Below are positions 46,005 to 54,638 of a stretch of DNA of 64,000 nucleotides, in pieces. Every line of letters begins with the position of its first letter. Position 1 is the first letter of the stretch. A program made the translations under genes and the position numbers. The notes beneath the pieces are model-generated. The model saw nothing but the letters and a program-made list of their open reading frames with translations, did not search any database and had not been told where the DNA came from. Source of the DNA: Microbispora catharanthi (lineage in GTDB: Bacteria; Actinomycetota; Actinomycetes; Streptosporangiales; Streptosporangiaceae); contig NZ_VDMA02000002.1 of NCBI RefSeq assembly GCF_006334915.2, positions 186,001-250,000 of the forward strand, given 5' to 3'.

Positions 46005-46023
46005 GTTAGGAAACTTTCCTAAC
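46005..46023. promoter_or_regulatory. Perfect ROK-type operator
   Basis: GTTAGGAAACTTTCCTAAC: nine-base perfect arms around one base. The TTAGGAAAsTTTCCTAA form is the typical operator of actinobacterial ROK/NagC-type regulators. It overlaps the predicted transcription start of the ROK gene, so the ROK protein would repress itself; an additional copy upstream of the ABC operon is not seen. Confidence 0.75.
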
Positions 46024-46042
46024 CGCCTTCGTGGGAGAACGT

Positions 46043-47263
46043 ATGACCCGGCCCATCGCGGGGACGCCGAGCCTGCTGCGCGCCATCAACGACCGTGCCG
46101 CGCTGATGGTCCTGCTCGAACGCGGCCCGCTGACCCGGCCCGAGCTGGGGGCCCTCACCGGCCTGTCCAAGCCGACCGCCTCCCAGCTGCTGGCCCGGCT
46201 CCAGGAGGCCGGCCTGGTCGTCCTGGACGGCATCCGCGAGGGCCTGCCGGGCCGTACGGCCGAGCTCTACCGGATCAACCCCCGCGCGGCACACGTGGCG
46301 GCGCTGGACGTCACGCCGGCGCGCATCGCCGTGGCGGTCGCGGACGTCACCGGCGCGGTCGTCGCCGAGCACCGCCTGGCCACCCCCGGGCGCACCGGGG
46401 GCGACGTGGTGGAGCGGGTCCGCGCCGCGCTCGCAGGGGCGTGCGGCCCGGCCGGGCTCGACCCGACGGAGCTGAGCCGGGTGGTCGTCGGCATCGGCGG
46501 CGCCGTCGACCCCTCGACGGGCAGGCTGGGATACGCCGCCCACATCCCGGGCTGGCACATCCCCGACCTGATCGGGACCCTCCGCGACGGGATCGGCGTG
46601 CCGATCGACGTGGAGAACGACGTCAACCTCGTCGCCCAGGCCGAACGGTCCACGGGCAGCGCCCGGGGCCACCAGGACTACGTGCTGCTGTGGGCCGACG
46701 AGGGCATCGGCGCGGCCCTCGTCATCGGCGGCCGCCTCCATCGCGGGGCGACCGGCGGCGCGGGCGAGGTCGGTTACATGCCCGTGGTCGGCGCCCCCAC
46801 CGCGCGGGACGTCGGCAGGCGGGCCAACCACGGGTTCCAGGCGCTGTCGGGCGGCCCGGCCGTGCTCGCCCTCCTGCGGGCCCACGGCGTGCGCGGCTCC
46901 ACGCCGAGCGGCGCCGTCCGCAACGCGGTCGCCGTGGCCGGACGCGGCGGCCCGGACGGCGAGAGCGCGCGCGAGGCCCTCCGCGACCTCGCAGGCCGCC
47001 TCGCGCTGGGGCTGGCCGCGATCACGGCCGTGGTCGATCCCGAGATCGTCGTGCTGTCCGGCGGCGTGCTGCTCGCCGGCGGCGAGGTCCTGCGGGAGAC
47101 GGTCGAGCGGGAGCTGCACGCGCTGACCATCCCCCGGCCCCGCGTGCTGCTGTCCACCCTGGAGGGCAATCCGGTCCTCGCCGGGGCCCTCGACCTCGCG
47201 CTCGGCGCCGTACGCGAGGAGCTGTTCGGCGCGCTGAACAAATCCCCTTCGACGCACTGTTGA
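46043..47263 (+). CDS. ROK-family transcriptional repressor
   Basis: 406 residues from the ATG at 46043 (GGGAG upstream; the in-frame GTG four codons earlier lacks one). N-terminal winged helix (LLRAINDRAALMVLLERGPLTRPELGALTGLSKPTASQLLARL) and a ROK sugar-kinase-like domain from about residue 85 with the ExGH-type zinc/sugar motifs replaced (NHGFQALSGG); the ATP-binding DxGxT is absent, as usual for repressors. Directly upstream of the sugar ABC operon and likely its regulator, sensing a (phospho)sugar. Confidence 0.92.
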   Translation: MTRPIAGTPSLLRAINDRAALMVLLERGPLTRPELGALTGLSKPTASQLLARLQEAGLVVLDGIREGLPGRTAELYRINPRAAHVAALDVTPARIAVAVADVTGAVVAEHRLATPGRTGGDVVERVRAALAGACGPAGLDPTELSRVVVGIGGAVDPSTGRLGYAAHIPGWHIPDLIGTLRDGIGVPIDVENDVNLVAQAERSTGSARGHQDYVLLWADEGIGAALVIGGRLHRGATGGAGEVGYMPVVGAPTARDVGRRANHGFQALSGGPAVLALLRAHGVRGSTPSGAVRNAVAVAGRGGPDGESAREALRDLAGRLALGLAAITAVVDPEIVVLSGGVLLAGGEVLRETVERELHALTIPRPRVLLSTLEGNPVLAGALDLALGAVREELFGALNKSPSTHC

Positions 47264-47282
47264 CGCACTGCTGACGCACTAG
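47250..47282. repeat. 11-bp direct repeat, three copies
   Basis: cgacgcactgt (47250-47260), tgacgcactgc (47261-47271), tgacgcactag (47272-47282). It spans the ROK stop codon and the start of the intergenic gap before the ABC operon. Slippage or a regulator contact is possible. Confidence 0.7.
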
Positions 47283-47295
47283 GGAGGCACCCCCC

Positions 47296-48633
47296 ATGAA
47301 ACGCCTTCTCTTCCTCTCCGCGGCACTATCCATCGGGGCCGAGCTGGCCGCGCTCACCGCCTGCACGGCCGGCACCGAGAGCGGGCCGCCCAAGATGGCC
47401 CAGAGCGGGGCGAGCCACGAGCCGGTCACCATCGAGTTCTGGCACGGCTTCAGCGCCGACAACGAGCTCAAGGCCTTCGACGAGACCCTCGCCGGCTTCC
47501 GGAAGAAGTTCCCCTGGATCACGGTCAAGCCGACCAAGGCCGTCCAGGACGGCCAGATCCTCCAGTCCGTGCGCGGCGGCAACCCGCCCGACGTGGCCCT
47601 GTCGTTCACCACCGACAGCGTCGCCGAGTTCTGCAAGGCCGGGATCTTCCAGGACCTCAACCCCTACCTGAAGGCGAGCGGCATCGACCCGGCGTCGCTG
47701 TTCCCGAAGGTGATCGCCGAGTACACGCAGTATCAGGGCAAGCGCTGCGTGATGCCCATGCTCGCCGACGCGTACGGCCTCTACTACAACAAGACGCTCA
47801 TGCAGGGCCACCAGCCCCCGAAGACGATGAGCGAGCTGGCCGACCTCGCCAAGAAGCTGACGGTCAAGGACGACAAGGGCGACATCAAGGTCGCCGGGTT
47901 CGTCCCGACCAGCCAGATGTACGAGAACGCCCCCATCCACACCGGTGTGATGGTCGGTGCGAAGTGGACCAATCCCGACGGCACCTCGGCCATCGGCTCC
48001 GACCCGCAGTGGAAGAAGCTGATGACCTGGCAGAAGGAGCTCACCGACTGGTACGGCTACGACAGGCTCGAGAAGTTCCGCAAGAGCTTCGGTGACGAGT
48101 GGTCGGCCGAGAACCCGTTCAACACGGGCAAGGTCGCCATGGCCGTCGACGGCGAGTGGCGCACGGCCATGCTCGCGGCCGACGCCCCCGACCTCGACTA
48201 CGGCACCGCGCCGCTGCCGGTGGCGGACGACCAGCCGCAGAGGTACGGCGCGGGCTTCATCGCCGGCACCGTCATCGGGATCCCGCGCGGCGCCAAGCAC
48301 GCGGAGGCCGCCTGGGAGCTGGTGAGATACCTCACCACCGACACCGGCTCGCTGGTGACGCTGTCGAACGCGATCAGGAACGTGCCGAGCACGCTGCCCG
48401 CGCTCCAGTCGCCGGACCTCAAGAAGGACCCGAACTTCCAGACCTTCCTCGACGTCTTCGCCAACCCCGACAGCACGACGCTGCCGGCTCACGTCAACTC
48501 CGTCTTCAACCAGCAGACGCTGCAGGAGGCGCAGATCAAGTGGGAGTCGGGCCGCGCGTCCGACCTGGACGCGCTGCTCGCCGAGGTCGACAAGAAGATC
48601 GACGAGAAGCTCAAGCTGACGGCGGGCGGCTGA
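47296..48633 (+). CDS. Sugar ABC transporter binding lipoprotein
   Basis: 445 residues. Lipobox LTAC (Cys about residue 23) after a short leader. Family 1 binding protein: VTIEFWHGFSADNELKAFDETLAGF, NPPDVALSFTTDSVAEFCKAGI, MLADAYGLYYNKTLM, GAGFIAGTVIGIPRGAKHAEAAW. First gene of an importer-GH4-kinase operon, following a GGGAGGC ribosome site. Confidence 0.93.
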   Translation: MKRLLFLSAALSIGAELAALTACTAGTESGPPKMAQSGASHEPVTIEFWHGFSADNELKAFDETLAGFRKKFPWITVKPTKAVQDGQILQSVRGGNPPDVALSFTTDSVAEFCKAGIFQDLNPYLKASGIDPASLFPKVIAEYTQYQGKRCVMPMLADAYGLYYNKTLMQGHQPPKTMSELADLAKKLTVKDDKGDIKVAGFVPTSQMYENAPIHTGVMVGAKWTNPDGTSAIGSDPQWKKLMTWQKELTDWYGYDRLEKFRKSFGDEWSAENPFNTGKVAMAVDGEWRTAMLAADAPDLDYGTAPLPVADDQPQRYGAGFIAGTVIGIPRGAKHAEAAWELVRYLTTDTGSLVTLSNAIRNVPSTLPALQSPDLKKDPNFQTFLDVFANPDSTTLPAHVNSVFNQQTLQEAQIKWESGRASDLDALLAEVDKKIDEKLKLTAGG

Positions 48634-48637
48634 GCCG

Positions 48638-49579
48638 ATGGCAGGAACGGCTCTCAGCCGCCCGAACCCTCTCAGCCGGGGAAATCTCCGTGCGCTGCTC
48701 TACCTGTCCCCCTGGCTCGCCGGGTTCGCGATCTTCTTCGTCTACCCGCTGGTGTCCACGGTCTACTTCTCCTTCCAGCGGTACGACCTGTTCACCCTGG
48801 AGCCCGTAGGGCTGCTCAACTGGGAGTACTTCCTCAAGGACCAGGCGGCCTGGACGGCGATCCGCAACACGCTGTGGCTCGTCGTGGTGATGGTCCCCTT
48901 GCGGGTGCTGTTCGGCCTCGGCGTCGCCCAGCTGGTGACCCGGTTGAAGGCCGGTGCCGGGGTCTACCGCACGATCTTCTACCTGCCGGCCCTGGTGCCG
49001 CTGGTGGCCGGGACGCTGGGGTTCGTGTTCCTGCTCAACCCCGGCACCGGGCCGGTGCAGGCGATCCTGTCGGCGGTCGGGCTGCCCGCGCCGGACTGGT
49101 TCGGCGACCCGGCGTGGTCGAAGTGGGGCCTCACTCTGCTGGGCCTGTGGTCGGTCGGCGACCTGATGGTCATCTTCATGGCCGCCCTGCTCGACGTGCC
49201 GAAACAGCTCTACGAGGCCGCCGCGATCGACGGCGCGAACGGCTGGCGGCAGTTCACCTCGATCACGCTGCCGGTGATCCGGCCGGTGCTGATGTTCGCC
49301 CTCGTCACCGGGGTGATCCAGACCCTGCAGTACTTCACCCAGGCCGAGGTCGCCGCGCGGGTCGCGTCCGGGGCGACCGATTCGGCCGGGTCGGTCTTCA
49401 CCCCCGGCTACCCCGACCAGTCCACGCTGACGTTCCCGCAGTGGCTGTTCCAGCAGGGCTTCCGCGACTACGCGATGGGCTACGCCTGCGTGCTCGCGCT
49501 GATGCTGTTCGCGGTCGCGATGGTGTTCACGCTCATCCTGCTCCGGCAGTTCCGCGGCCTCGGTGAGGAGGACGTATGA
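48638..49579 (+). CDS. Sugar ABC transporter permease, MalF type
   Basis: 313 residues, about six membrane spans. EAA-type loop YEAAAIDGANGWRQFTSITLP. Four bases separate it from the binding-protein stop and it overlaps the next gene by four. Confidence 0.93.
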   Translation: MAGTALSRPNPLSRGNLRALLYLSPWLAGFAIFFVYPLVSTVYFSFQRYDLFTLEPVGLLNWEYFLKDQAAWTAIRNTLWLVVVMVPLRVLFGLGVAQLVTRLKAGAGVYRTIFYLPALVPLVAGTLGFVFLLNPGTGPVQAILSAVGLPAPDWFGDPAWSKWGLTLLGLWSVGDLMVIFMAALLDVPKQLYEAAAIDGANGWRQFTSITLPVIRPVLMFALVTGVIQTLQYFTQAEVAARVASGATDSAGSVFTPGYPDQSTLTFPQWLFQQGFRDYAMGYACVLALMLFAVAMVFTLILLRQFRGLGEEDV

Positions 49580-50418
49580 CGAGGCGCTCGGTGGTCAGGA
49601 GAGGCACGGTACTGCTGTGGGTCGCCCGGCACGCGCTGGCCATCGCGCTCGCGCTGATGTTCCTCGGCCCGCTGGTGTTCATCGCGCTCACGGCCCTGAT
49701 GAGCGACCGGCAGGCGCTCACCTCCGACCTGTGGCCGCACACCTGGAACTGGGGCAACTTCGCCGAGATCTTCGAGAAGGCGCCGCTGCTGACCTGGATC
49801 CGCAACACGCTGCTCTACTCGGTGCTCGCCACCGCGTTCATGCTGGTGTCGTCGATCCCCGTGGCGTACGCGCTGGCGCGGTTCCGCTTCCGCGGCCGCC
49901 GGCTGGCGTTCCTGCTGGTGATCACCACGATGATGCTGCCGCCGCAGGTCGTGGCGGTGCCGATCTATCTGATCTGGGCCCGCTTCCACCTGACCGGCAC
50001 GCTGTGGCCGCTGATCCTGCCGATGCTGCTCGGCGACGCGTTCTCGATCTTCCTGCTGCGCCAGTTCCTCGTCACGATCCCGCGCGAGTACTCCGACGCG
50101 GCGAAGGTCGACGGATGCGGCGAGTTCCGCACGCTCGTGCGGGTGATCCTGCCGATGGCCCGCCCGGCCATCGCCGCCGTCGCGCTCTTCCAGTTCTTCT
50201 ACTGCTGGAACGACTACTACGGGCCCCTGCTGTACGCGGGCACCGACCTGGACAGCTGGACGCTGTCGCTGGGGCTGGCGGCGTTCCGGTCGGTGCACCG
50301 CGTGCAGTGGAACCTCACGATGGCCGCCACGCTGCTGGCCATGGCCCCGGTGATCATCGTGTTCTTCTTCGCCCAGAAGGTCTTCATCGAGGGCGTCAAG
50401 CTGACGGGAGTCAAATGA
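49576..50418 (+). CDS. Sugar ABC transporter permease, MalG type
   Basis: 280 residues, six spans; EAA loop YSDAAKVDGCGEFRTLVRVILPMARPA. Overlaps upstream permease and downstream GH4 gene by four bases each. No ATPase gene follows; the importer would use a shared MsiK-type ATPase encoded elsewhere, as in streptomycetes. Confidence 0.93.
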   Translation: MTRRSVVRRGTVLLWVARHALAIALALMFLGPLVFIALTALMSDRQALTSDLWPHTWNWGNFAEIFEKAPLLTWIRNTLLYSVLATAFMLVSSIPVAYALARFRFRGRRLAFLLVITTMMLPPQVVAVPIYLIWARFHLTGTLWPLILPMLLGDAFSIFLLRQFLVTIPREYSDAAKVDGCGEFRTLVRVILPMARPAIAAVALFQFFYCWNDYYGPLLYAGTDLDSWTLSLGLAAFRSVHRVQWNLTMAATLLAMAPVIIVFFFAQKVFIEGVKLTGVK

Positions 50419-51677
50419 AGCTGGCCGTTGTCGGGGGCGGTTCCACGTACACGCCGGAGCTGATCGACGGCTTCGCCCGCCTGCGCGGCGAACTGCCGCT
50501 GTCGGAGATCGCACTCGTCGACCCCGACGAGCGACGGCTCGCGACGGTCGCCGGGATGGCCCGGCGGATGCTCGCCCGCGCCGGGCACCCGGCCGCGCTG
50601 ACCACCGCCACCCGCGTCGAGGACGGCGTCGCCGGCGCCGCGGCGGTGCTGCTGCAGTTGCGCGTCGGCGGCCAGGCCGCCAGAAACGTCGACGAGACCC
50701 TGCCGCTGGAGTGCGGCTGCGTCGGGCAGGAGACCACGGGCGCCGGGGGCCTCGCCAAGGCCCTGCGGACCGTGCCTGTGGTGCTGGACATCGCGGAGAA
50801 GGTGCGCGCGCACGCGCCCGGCGCGTGGATCGTCGACTTCACCAACCCCGTCGGCATCGTCACCCGGGCGCTGCTCGACGCCGGGCACCGGGCCATCGGG
50901 CTGTGCAACGTGGCCATCGGGTTCCAGCGCCGCTTCGCCGCCCTCCTCGGCGTGGCCCCCGAGCGGATCGCGCTCGGTCACGTCGGGCTCAACCACCTCA
51001 CCTGGGAGCGGTCCGTCCTGCTCGACGGCGTGGACGTGCTGCCCCGCCTGCTGGACGAGCACGGCGAGGGCATCGCCGAGGCCGTCGGCCTGCCGGTGCG
51101 GCTGGTGCGCCACCTGCGCGCCGTGCCGTCGTACTACCTGCGGTACTTCTACGACCACGACCGCGTGGTGGCCGAGCAGCGGACCTCGCCGTCGAGGGCC
51201 GCCGAGGTGGCGGCAATGGAGTCGGCGCTGCTGGAGATGTACGCCGACCCGGCCGTGGACACCAAGCCCGACCTGCTGAACAGGCGCGGCGGCGCCTTCT
51301 ACTCGGAGGCCGCCGTCGCCCTGGTCGCCTCGCTCATGGGCGACCGCGGGGACGTGCAGGTCGTCAACACCCGCAACAACGGCACGCTGCCGTTCCTCGA
51401 CGACGACGCGGTGATCGAGGTCCCGGCCGCCGTCGGGGCCGCCGGGGCCGTGCCGCTGCCCGTCGATCCCGTGGAGCCGCTCTATGGGGGCCTGATCGCC
51501 CACGTGTCGGCGTACGAGTCGCTCGCCCTGGAGGCGGCCCTGCACGGCGGCGAGGACCGCGTCAGGGACGCCCTGCTGGCCCATCCGCTGGTCGGCCAGG
51601 CCTTCCTCGCCGACGACCTCGCCGCGCGCCTGGTGGAGGCCAACCGCGCCTTCCTGCCGTGGGCGGTGGCCCGGTGA
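50415..51677 (+). CDS. Family 4 glycoside hydrolase, 6-phospho-beta-glucosidase-like
   Basis: 420 residues. N-terminal NAD-binding GGGSTYTPEL at residues 7-16, catalytic-metal Cys in LCNVAIGF (C-N-V/I-P-like motif), QETTGAGGLAKALR and the late FYDHDRVVAEQ. GH4 enzymes hydrolyse (phospho)glycosides by an NAD-dependent redox-elimination route and need Mn2+. Most family members act on phosphosugars made by a PTS, yet this operon has an ABC importer and a separate kinase. ATGA overlap upstream; GTGA overlap with the kinase downstream. Confidence 0.92.
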   Translation: MKLAVVGGGSTYTPELIDGFARLRGELPLSEIALVDPDERRLATVAGMARRMLARAGHPAALTTATRVEDGVAGAAAVLLQLRVGGQAARNVDETLPLECGCVGQETTGAGGLAKALRTVPVVLDIAEKVRAHAPGAWIVDFTNPVGIVTRALLDAGHRAIGLCNVAIGFQRRFAALLGVAPERIALGHVGLNHLTWERSVLLDGVDVLPRLLDEHGEGIAEAVGLPVRLVRHLRAVPSYYLRYFYDHDRVVAEQRTSPSRAAEVAAMESALLEMYADPAVDTKPDLLNRRGGAFYSEAAVALVASLMGDRGDVQVVNTRNNGTLPFLDDDAVIEVPAAVGAAGAVPLPVDPVEPLYGGLIAHVSAYESLALEAALHGGEDRVRDALLAHPLVGQAFLADDLAARLVEANRAFLPWAVAR

Positions 51678-52705
51678 CCCGTACGGTGCTCGCCGTGGAC
51701 GGCGGCAACAGCAAGACCGACGTCGCCCTCGTCCGCGAGGACGGCGAGGTGCTCGCCACCGCGCGCGGACCGGCGTTCCTGCCGCAGAGCGCCGGGGTCT
51801 CCGCCGCCGTCGACGTGATCGGGACGATCGTGCGCCGTGCCCTCGGGATCGCCGCGCCGCCGTACGCCGACCACGTCGCGGCGTACGTCGCGGGCGCGGA
51901 CCTGCCGGTCGAGGAGGGGTGGCTGCGGGCCGAACTGCTGGCCCGCGGCTACGGCGCGAGCGTGGTCGTCGGCAACGACACCTTCGCCCTGCTGCGGGCC
52001 GGGTCGGGCACGGGATGGGGCGTGGCCGTCGTCTGCGGCGCCGGGATCAACGCGGTGGGCGTCAGCCCCGCCGGGCAGGTCGCCCGCTTCCCCGCGCTCG
52101 GCCGCCTCAGCGGCGACTGGGGCGGCGGTCACCACCTGGGCGAGGAGGCGCTCTGGCACGCCGTGCGGGCCGAGGACGGCCGCGGCCCCGCGACCGCGCT
52201 GACCGACGTCGTGCGCGCCTGCTTCGGCGCCGCCACGGTCGAGGAGGTCGTCGTCGGGCTGCACTTCGGCGACCTGCCGGCCGACCGGCTGCACGCCCTC
52301 GTGCCGCCCCTGCTGGCCGCCGCCGCGGACGGGGACGCGATCGCCGGGTCGCTGGTGGAGCGGCAGGCCGAGGAGGTCGCGCTGCTGGGCGTCGTCGCCA
52401 TGCGGCGGCTCGGCCTGCTCGCCGCGCCCTGCGAGGTCGTGCTCGGCGGCGGCGTGCTGACCGCCCGGCACCCCCTGCTGACGTCGCTGGTCGAGCGGCG
52501 CTACGCCGAACGCGCGCCGCTCGCCCGGCTCGTCGTCGCCGACGTGCCGCCGATCGTGGGCGCCGCGCTGCTCGGTCTCGATCGCCTCGGCGCGCCCCCC
52601 GAGGCGTACGCCCGGGTGCGTGCGCACTTCCTCCGGGAGGAGGACGGCACTCAGCCCTCGGCGGCGTCCGCTTCCGGCTCCTTCTCGATCACCGGGGAGC
52701 GGTAG
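51674..52705 (+). CDS. BadF/BadG/BcrA-type sugar kinase (GlcNAc kinase-like)
   Basis: 343 residues, ASKHA fold. ATP-binding motifs: VLAVDGGNSKTDVAL (phosphate 1), GVAVVCGAGINAVGV (phosphate 2), CEVVLGGGVLTARHP (adenosine). Resembles N-acetylglucosamine kinases of this family. It probably phosphorylates the sugar released or delivered by the importer, giving a substrate for GH4 or glycolysis. Its C-terminal 55 bases overlap the convergent Lrp-type gene. Confidence 0.85.
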   Translation: MTRTVLAVDGGNSKTDVALVREDGEVLATARGPAFLPQSAGVSAAVDVIGTIVRRALGIAAPPYADHVAAYVAGADLPVEEGWLRAELLARGYGASVVVGNDTFALLRAGSGTGWGVAVVCGAGINAVGVSPAGQVARFPALGRLSGDWGGGHHLGEEALWHAVRAEDGRGPATALTDVVRACFGAATVEEVVVGLHFGDLPADRLHALVPPLLAAAADGDAIAGSLVERQAEEVALLGVVAMRRLGLLAAPCEVVLGGGVLTARHPLLTSLVERRYAERAPLARLVVADVPPIVGAALLGLDRLGAPPEAYARVRAHFLREEDGTQPSAASASGSFSITGER

Positions 52706-53124
52706 TCGTACGGCGTGCTGAGGACGACGGTCGTGCGTGTGCTGACGTTGGCCGAGGCGCGGATCTGCTGGAGGAGCTCCTCCAGTCCCAGAGGAGAGGC
52801 GACGCGAACCTTGAGAATGTAACTTTCATCGCCCGCGACGCTGTAGCACGCCTCGATGGCGGTCAGATGGCTCAGCCGCTCCGGCGCGTCGTCCGGCGCG
52901 GAGGGGTCGATCGGCTTGATCGAGACGAACGCGGTCATCGGAAGGCCGATCTCGTCGTAGTCCACGAGAGCGGCGTATCCGCGGATGACACCGCGCTTTT
53001 CCAGCCTGCGTACCCGCTGGTGCACGGCGGAGACCGACAGCCCGGTCTCCTTGGCCAGATCGGTGAAGCTCATCCGGCCGTCAGTCGCCAGCAGGGTGAC
53101 GATTCGGCGATCGATCTCCTCCAC
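52651..53124 (-). CDS. Lrp/AsnC-family transcriptional regulator
   Basis: 157 residues from the GTG at 53124. Helix-turn-helix IDRRIVTLLATDGRMSFTDLAKETGLSVSAVHQRVRRLEKRGVI and RAM/AsnC ligand domain with ACYSVAGDESYILKVRVAS. Feast/famine regulator sensing an amino acid. Divergent from the small conserved gene at 53245; a CGAGAC-T-GTCTCG palindrome lies between. Confidence 0.93.
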   Translation of the reverse strand: MEEIDRRIVTLLATDGRMSFTDLAKETGLSVSAVHQRVRRLEKRGVIRGYAALVDYDEIGLPMTAFVSIKPIDPSAPDDAPERLSHLTAIEACYSVAGDESYILKVRVASPLGLEELLQQIRASANVSTRTTVVLSTPYDYRSPVIEKEPEADAAEG

Positions 53125-53145
53125 CCCAGCAACGGTAGCGCCGCC

Positions 53146-53158
53146 CGAGACTGTCTCG
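53146..53158. promoter_or_regulatory. Perfect 13-bp palindrome near the Lrp gene
   Basis: CGAGACTGTCTCG: six-base arms around T, between the divergent Lrp gene and the 53245 gene. A possible Lrp binding site. Confidence 0.45.
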
Positions 53159-53244
53159 TCCCGAAGCCACCGAATTGCGGTGTTCACAGGAATGTCAGTG
53201 GGCCTGGCTACCTTGCGATCATCGCCGAGACCGGAGGTCGACTG

Positions 53245-53541
53245 ATGTATCGACAGGGAGACGTGTTGATCGTGCCCGTGACGGAGGAGTCGGTGCCGCG
53301 CGGACTGCGCCCGGTGCCGCGCGACCCGCGCGGGAGGCTGGTGCTGGCGGAGGGCGAGGCGACCGGGCACTGCCACGCGATCCCGGGCCCGGGAACGCTG
53401 TACCCCGGTTTCCTGCACCTGCCCGCAGGCGGACGCCTCGTCCACGAGGAGCACGACCCGATCTCGCTGCCGAAGGGCTGGTTCCGGGTGATCCGCCAGC
53501 GGGAGTACGTGCCCGGCTCGTTCCGGACGGTTGCCGACTGA
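53245..53541 (+). CDS. Small conserved protein of unknown function
   Basis: 98 residues beginning MYRQGDVLIVPV, preceded by CGGAGGTCG. It has the look of a compact beta-rich fold with conserved His (GHCHAIPG, VHEEHDPI). I do not recognise a named domain; similar proteins occur next to DUF6745 genes. The last base of its stop is the first base of the DUF6745 ATG, so the two are co-translated. Confidence 0.8.
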   Translation: MYRQGDVLIVPVTEESVPRGLRPVPRDPRGRLVLAEGEATGHCHAIPGPGTLYPGFLHLPAGGRLVHEEHDPISLPKGWFRVIRQREYVPGSFRTVAD

Positions 53542-54638
53542 TGGGCCGACTGATGGAGACGATGGAGACGATGGAGACGCTGACCTGGGAGCGGGTGGCC
53601 TTCGCCACCGGCGAAGGCGACCACGACGAGGCGTCGGCGGGAGTGCGGCTGGCCTACCGCGAGGCAGGCCTGCGCGAGCCGGAGGTGATCGTACGGCTGG
53701 CCTCCCCCGCCGCCGGAGCGATCGCGGCGGTGTGGCTGCTCGGCACCGACGAGGTCCGGGCGGCGATGGAGGAGATCGGCTTCGGGCGGCTGCGGGCCCT
53801 CGACGGCGTCGACCCCGGGGCCTCGGTGCGCTACGAGGTCCGCACCGTCCCCTGGGAGAGCGCCAGGGCGGAGGCGAGCGCCGCCGCCGGGCCCGCCGGC
53901 TGGGCCCGGTTGTGGGAGGAGACGGGCGGCCGGCTGTGGCCGCGCGTCGACCGGCTGGTCACCGAGATCCGCAGGGCGATCGGCGACCTCGGCGGCGACG
54001 TGCTGCGCCAGGCGACGCTCGACGCGGTGCTCGGCCAGCACGACGCGCCCTGGCTGTCGGCCTTCGAGGGTCTGGAGGGGCTGAAGCGGGCCGCGCGGCA
54101 CGCGGGCTGGTGGTGGCCGTACGAGCGGGTCGCGATCGTCACCGACCGGCCGGTGGAGCTGCACCTGGACGACGTGGGACGGCTGCACTCTACTTTCGGC
54201 TCCGGGCCTTTCGGCTCCGCGGCCGAGGCCCCGGCCCTGTCGTACGCCGACGGCTTCGCGCTGCACGCCTGGCACGGGATGCCCGTCCCCGCGGGGTTCG
54301 GCGCGACCATGGCCGCGCTCACGCCCGAGCGCATCCGCGCGGAGGAGAACGCGGAGCTGCGCCGGGTCATGCTGGAGCACTTCGGCCTCGACCGCTACCT
54401 CGCCGAGTCGGGCGCCCGGCCGCGGCACTCCGACGAGACCGGCGTCCTGTGGCGGATCGACCTGCCGGGCGACGAGCCGGTGGTGATGGTCGAGGTGGTC
54501 AACTCGACGCCCGAGCCCGACGGAACCCGGCGCACCTACTTCCTGCGGGTCCCGCCGTGGGTGACCAGGGCCCGCGAGGGGGTGGCGTGGACCTTCGGCG
54601 TACGCGAGGAGGACTACCACCCCGAGCGGGAGACCTGA
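53541..54638 (+). CDS. DUF6745-like protein
   Basis: 365 residues. The pattern WLSAFEGLEGLKRAARHAGWWWPYERVAIVTDRPVEL and HSDETGVLWRIDLPGDEPVVMVEVVNSTPEPDG.RTYFLRVPPWVTRAREGVAWTFGV fits DUF6745. The N-terminus is odd: three ATG GAG ACG codons (METMETMET), any of which could start translation. Coupled to the preceding gene by TGATG. No signal; function unknown. Overlaps the convergent STM4011 gene by 25 bp. Confidence 0.75.
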   Translation: MGRLMETMETMETLTWERVAFATGEGDHDEASAGVRLAYREAGLREPEVIVRLASPAAGAIAAVWLLGTDEVRAAMEEIGFGRLRALDGVDPGASVRYEVRTVPWESARAEASAAAGPAGWARLWEETGGRLWPRVDRLVTEIRRAIGDLGGDVLRQATLDAVLGQHDAPWLSAFEGLEGLKRAARHAGWWWPYERVAIVTDRPVELHLDDVGRLHSTFGSGPFGSAAEAPALSYADGFALHAWHGMPVPAGFGATMAALTPERIRAEENAELRRVMLEHFGLDRYLAESGARPRHSDETGVLWRIDLPGDEPVVMVEVVNSTPEPDGTRRTYFLRVPPWVTRAREGVAWTFGVREEDYHPERET

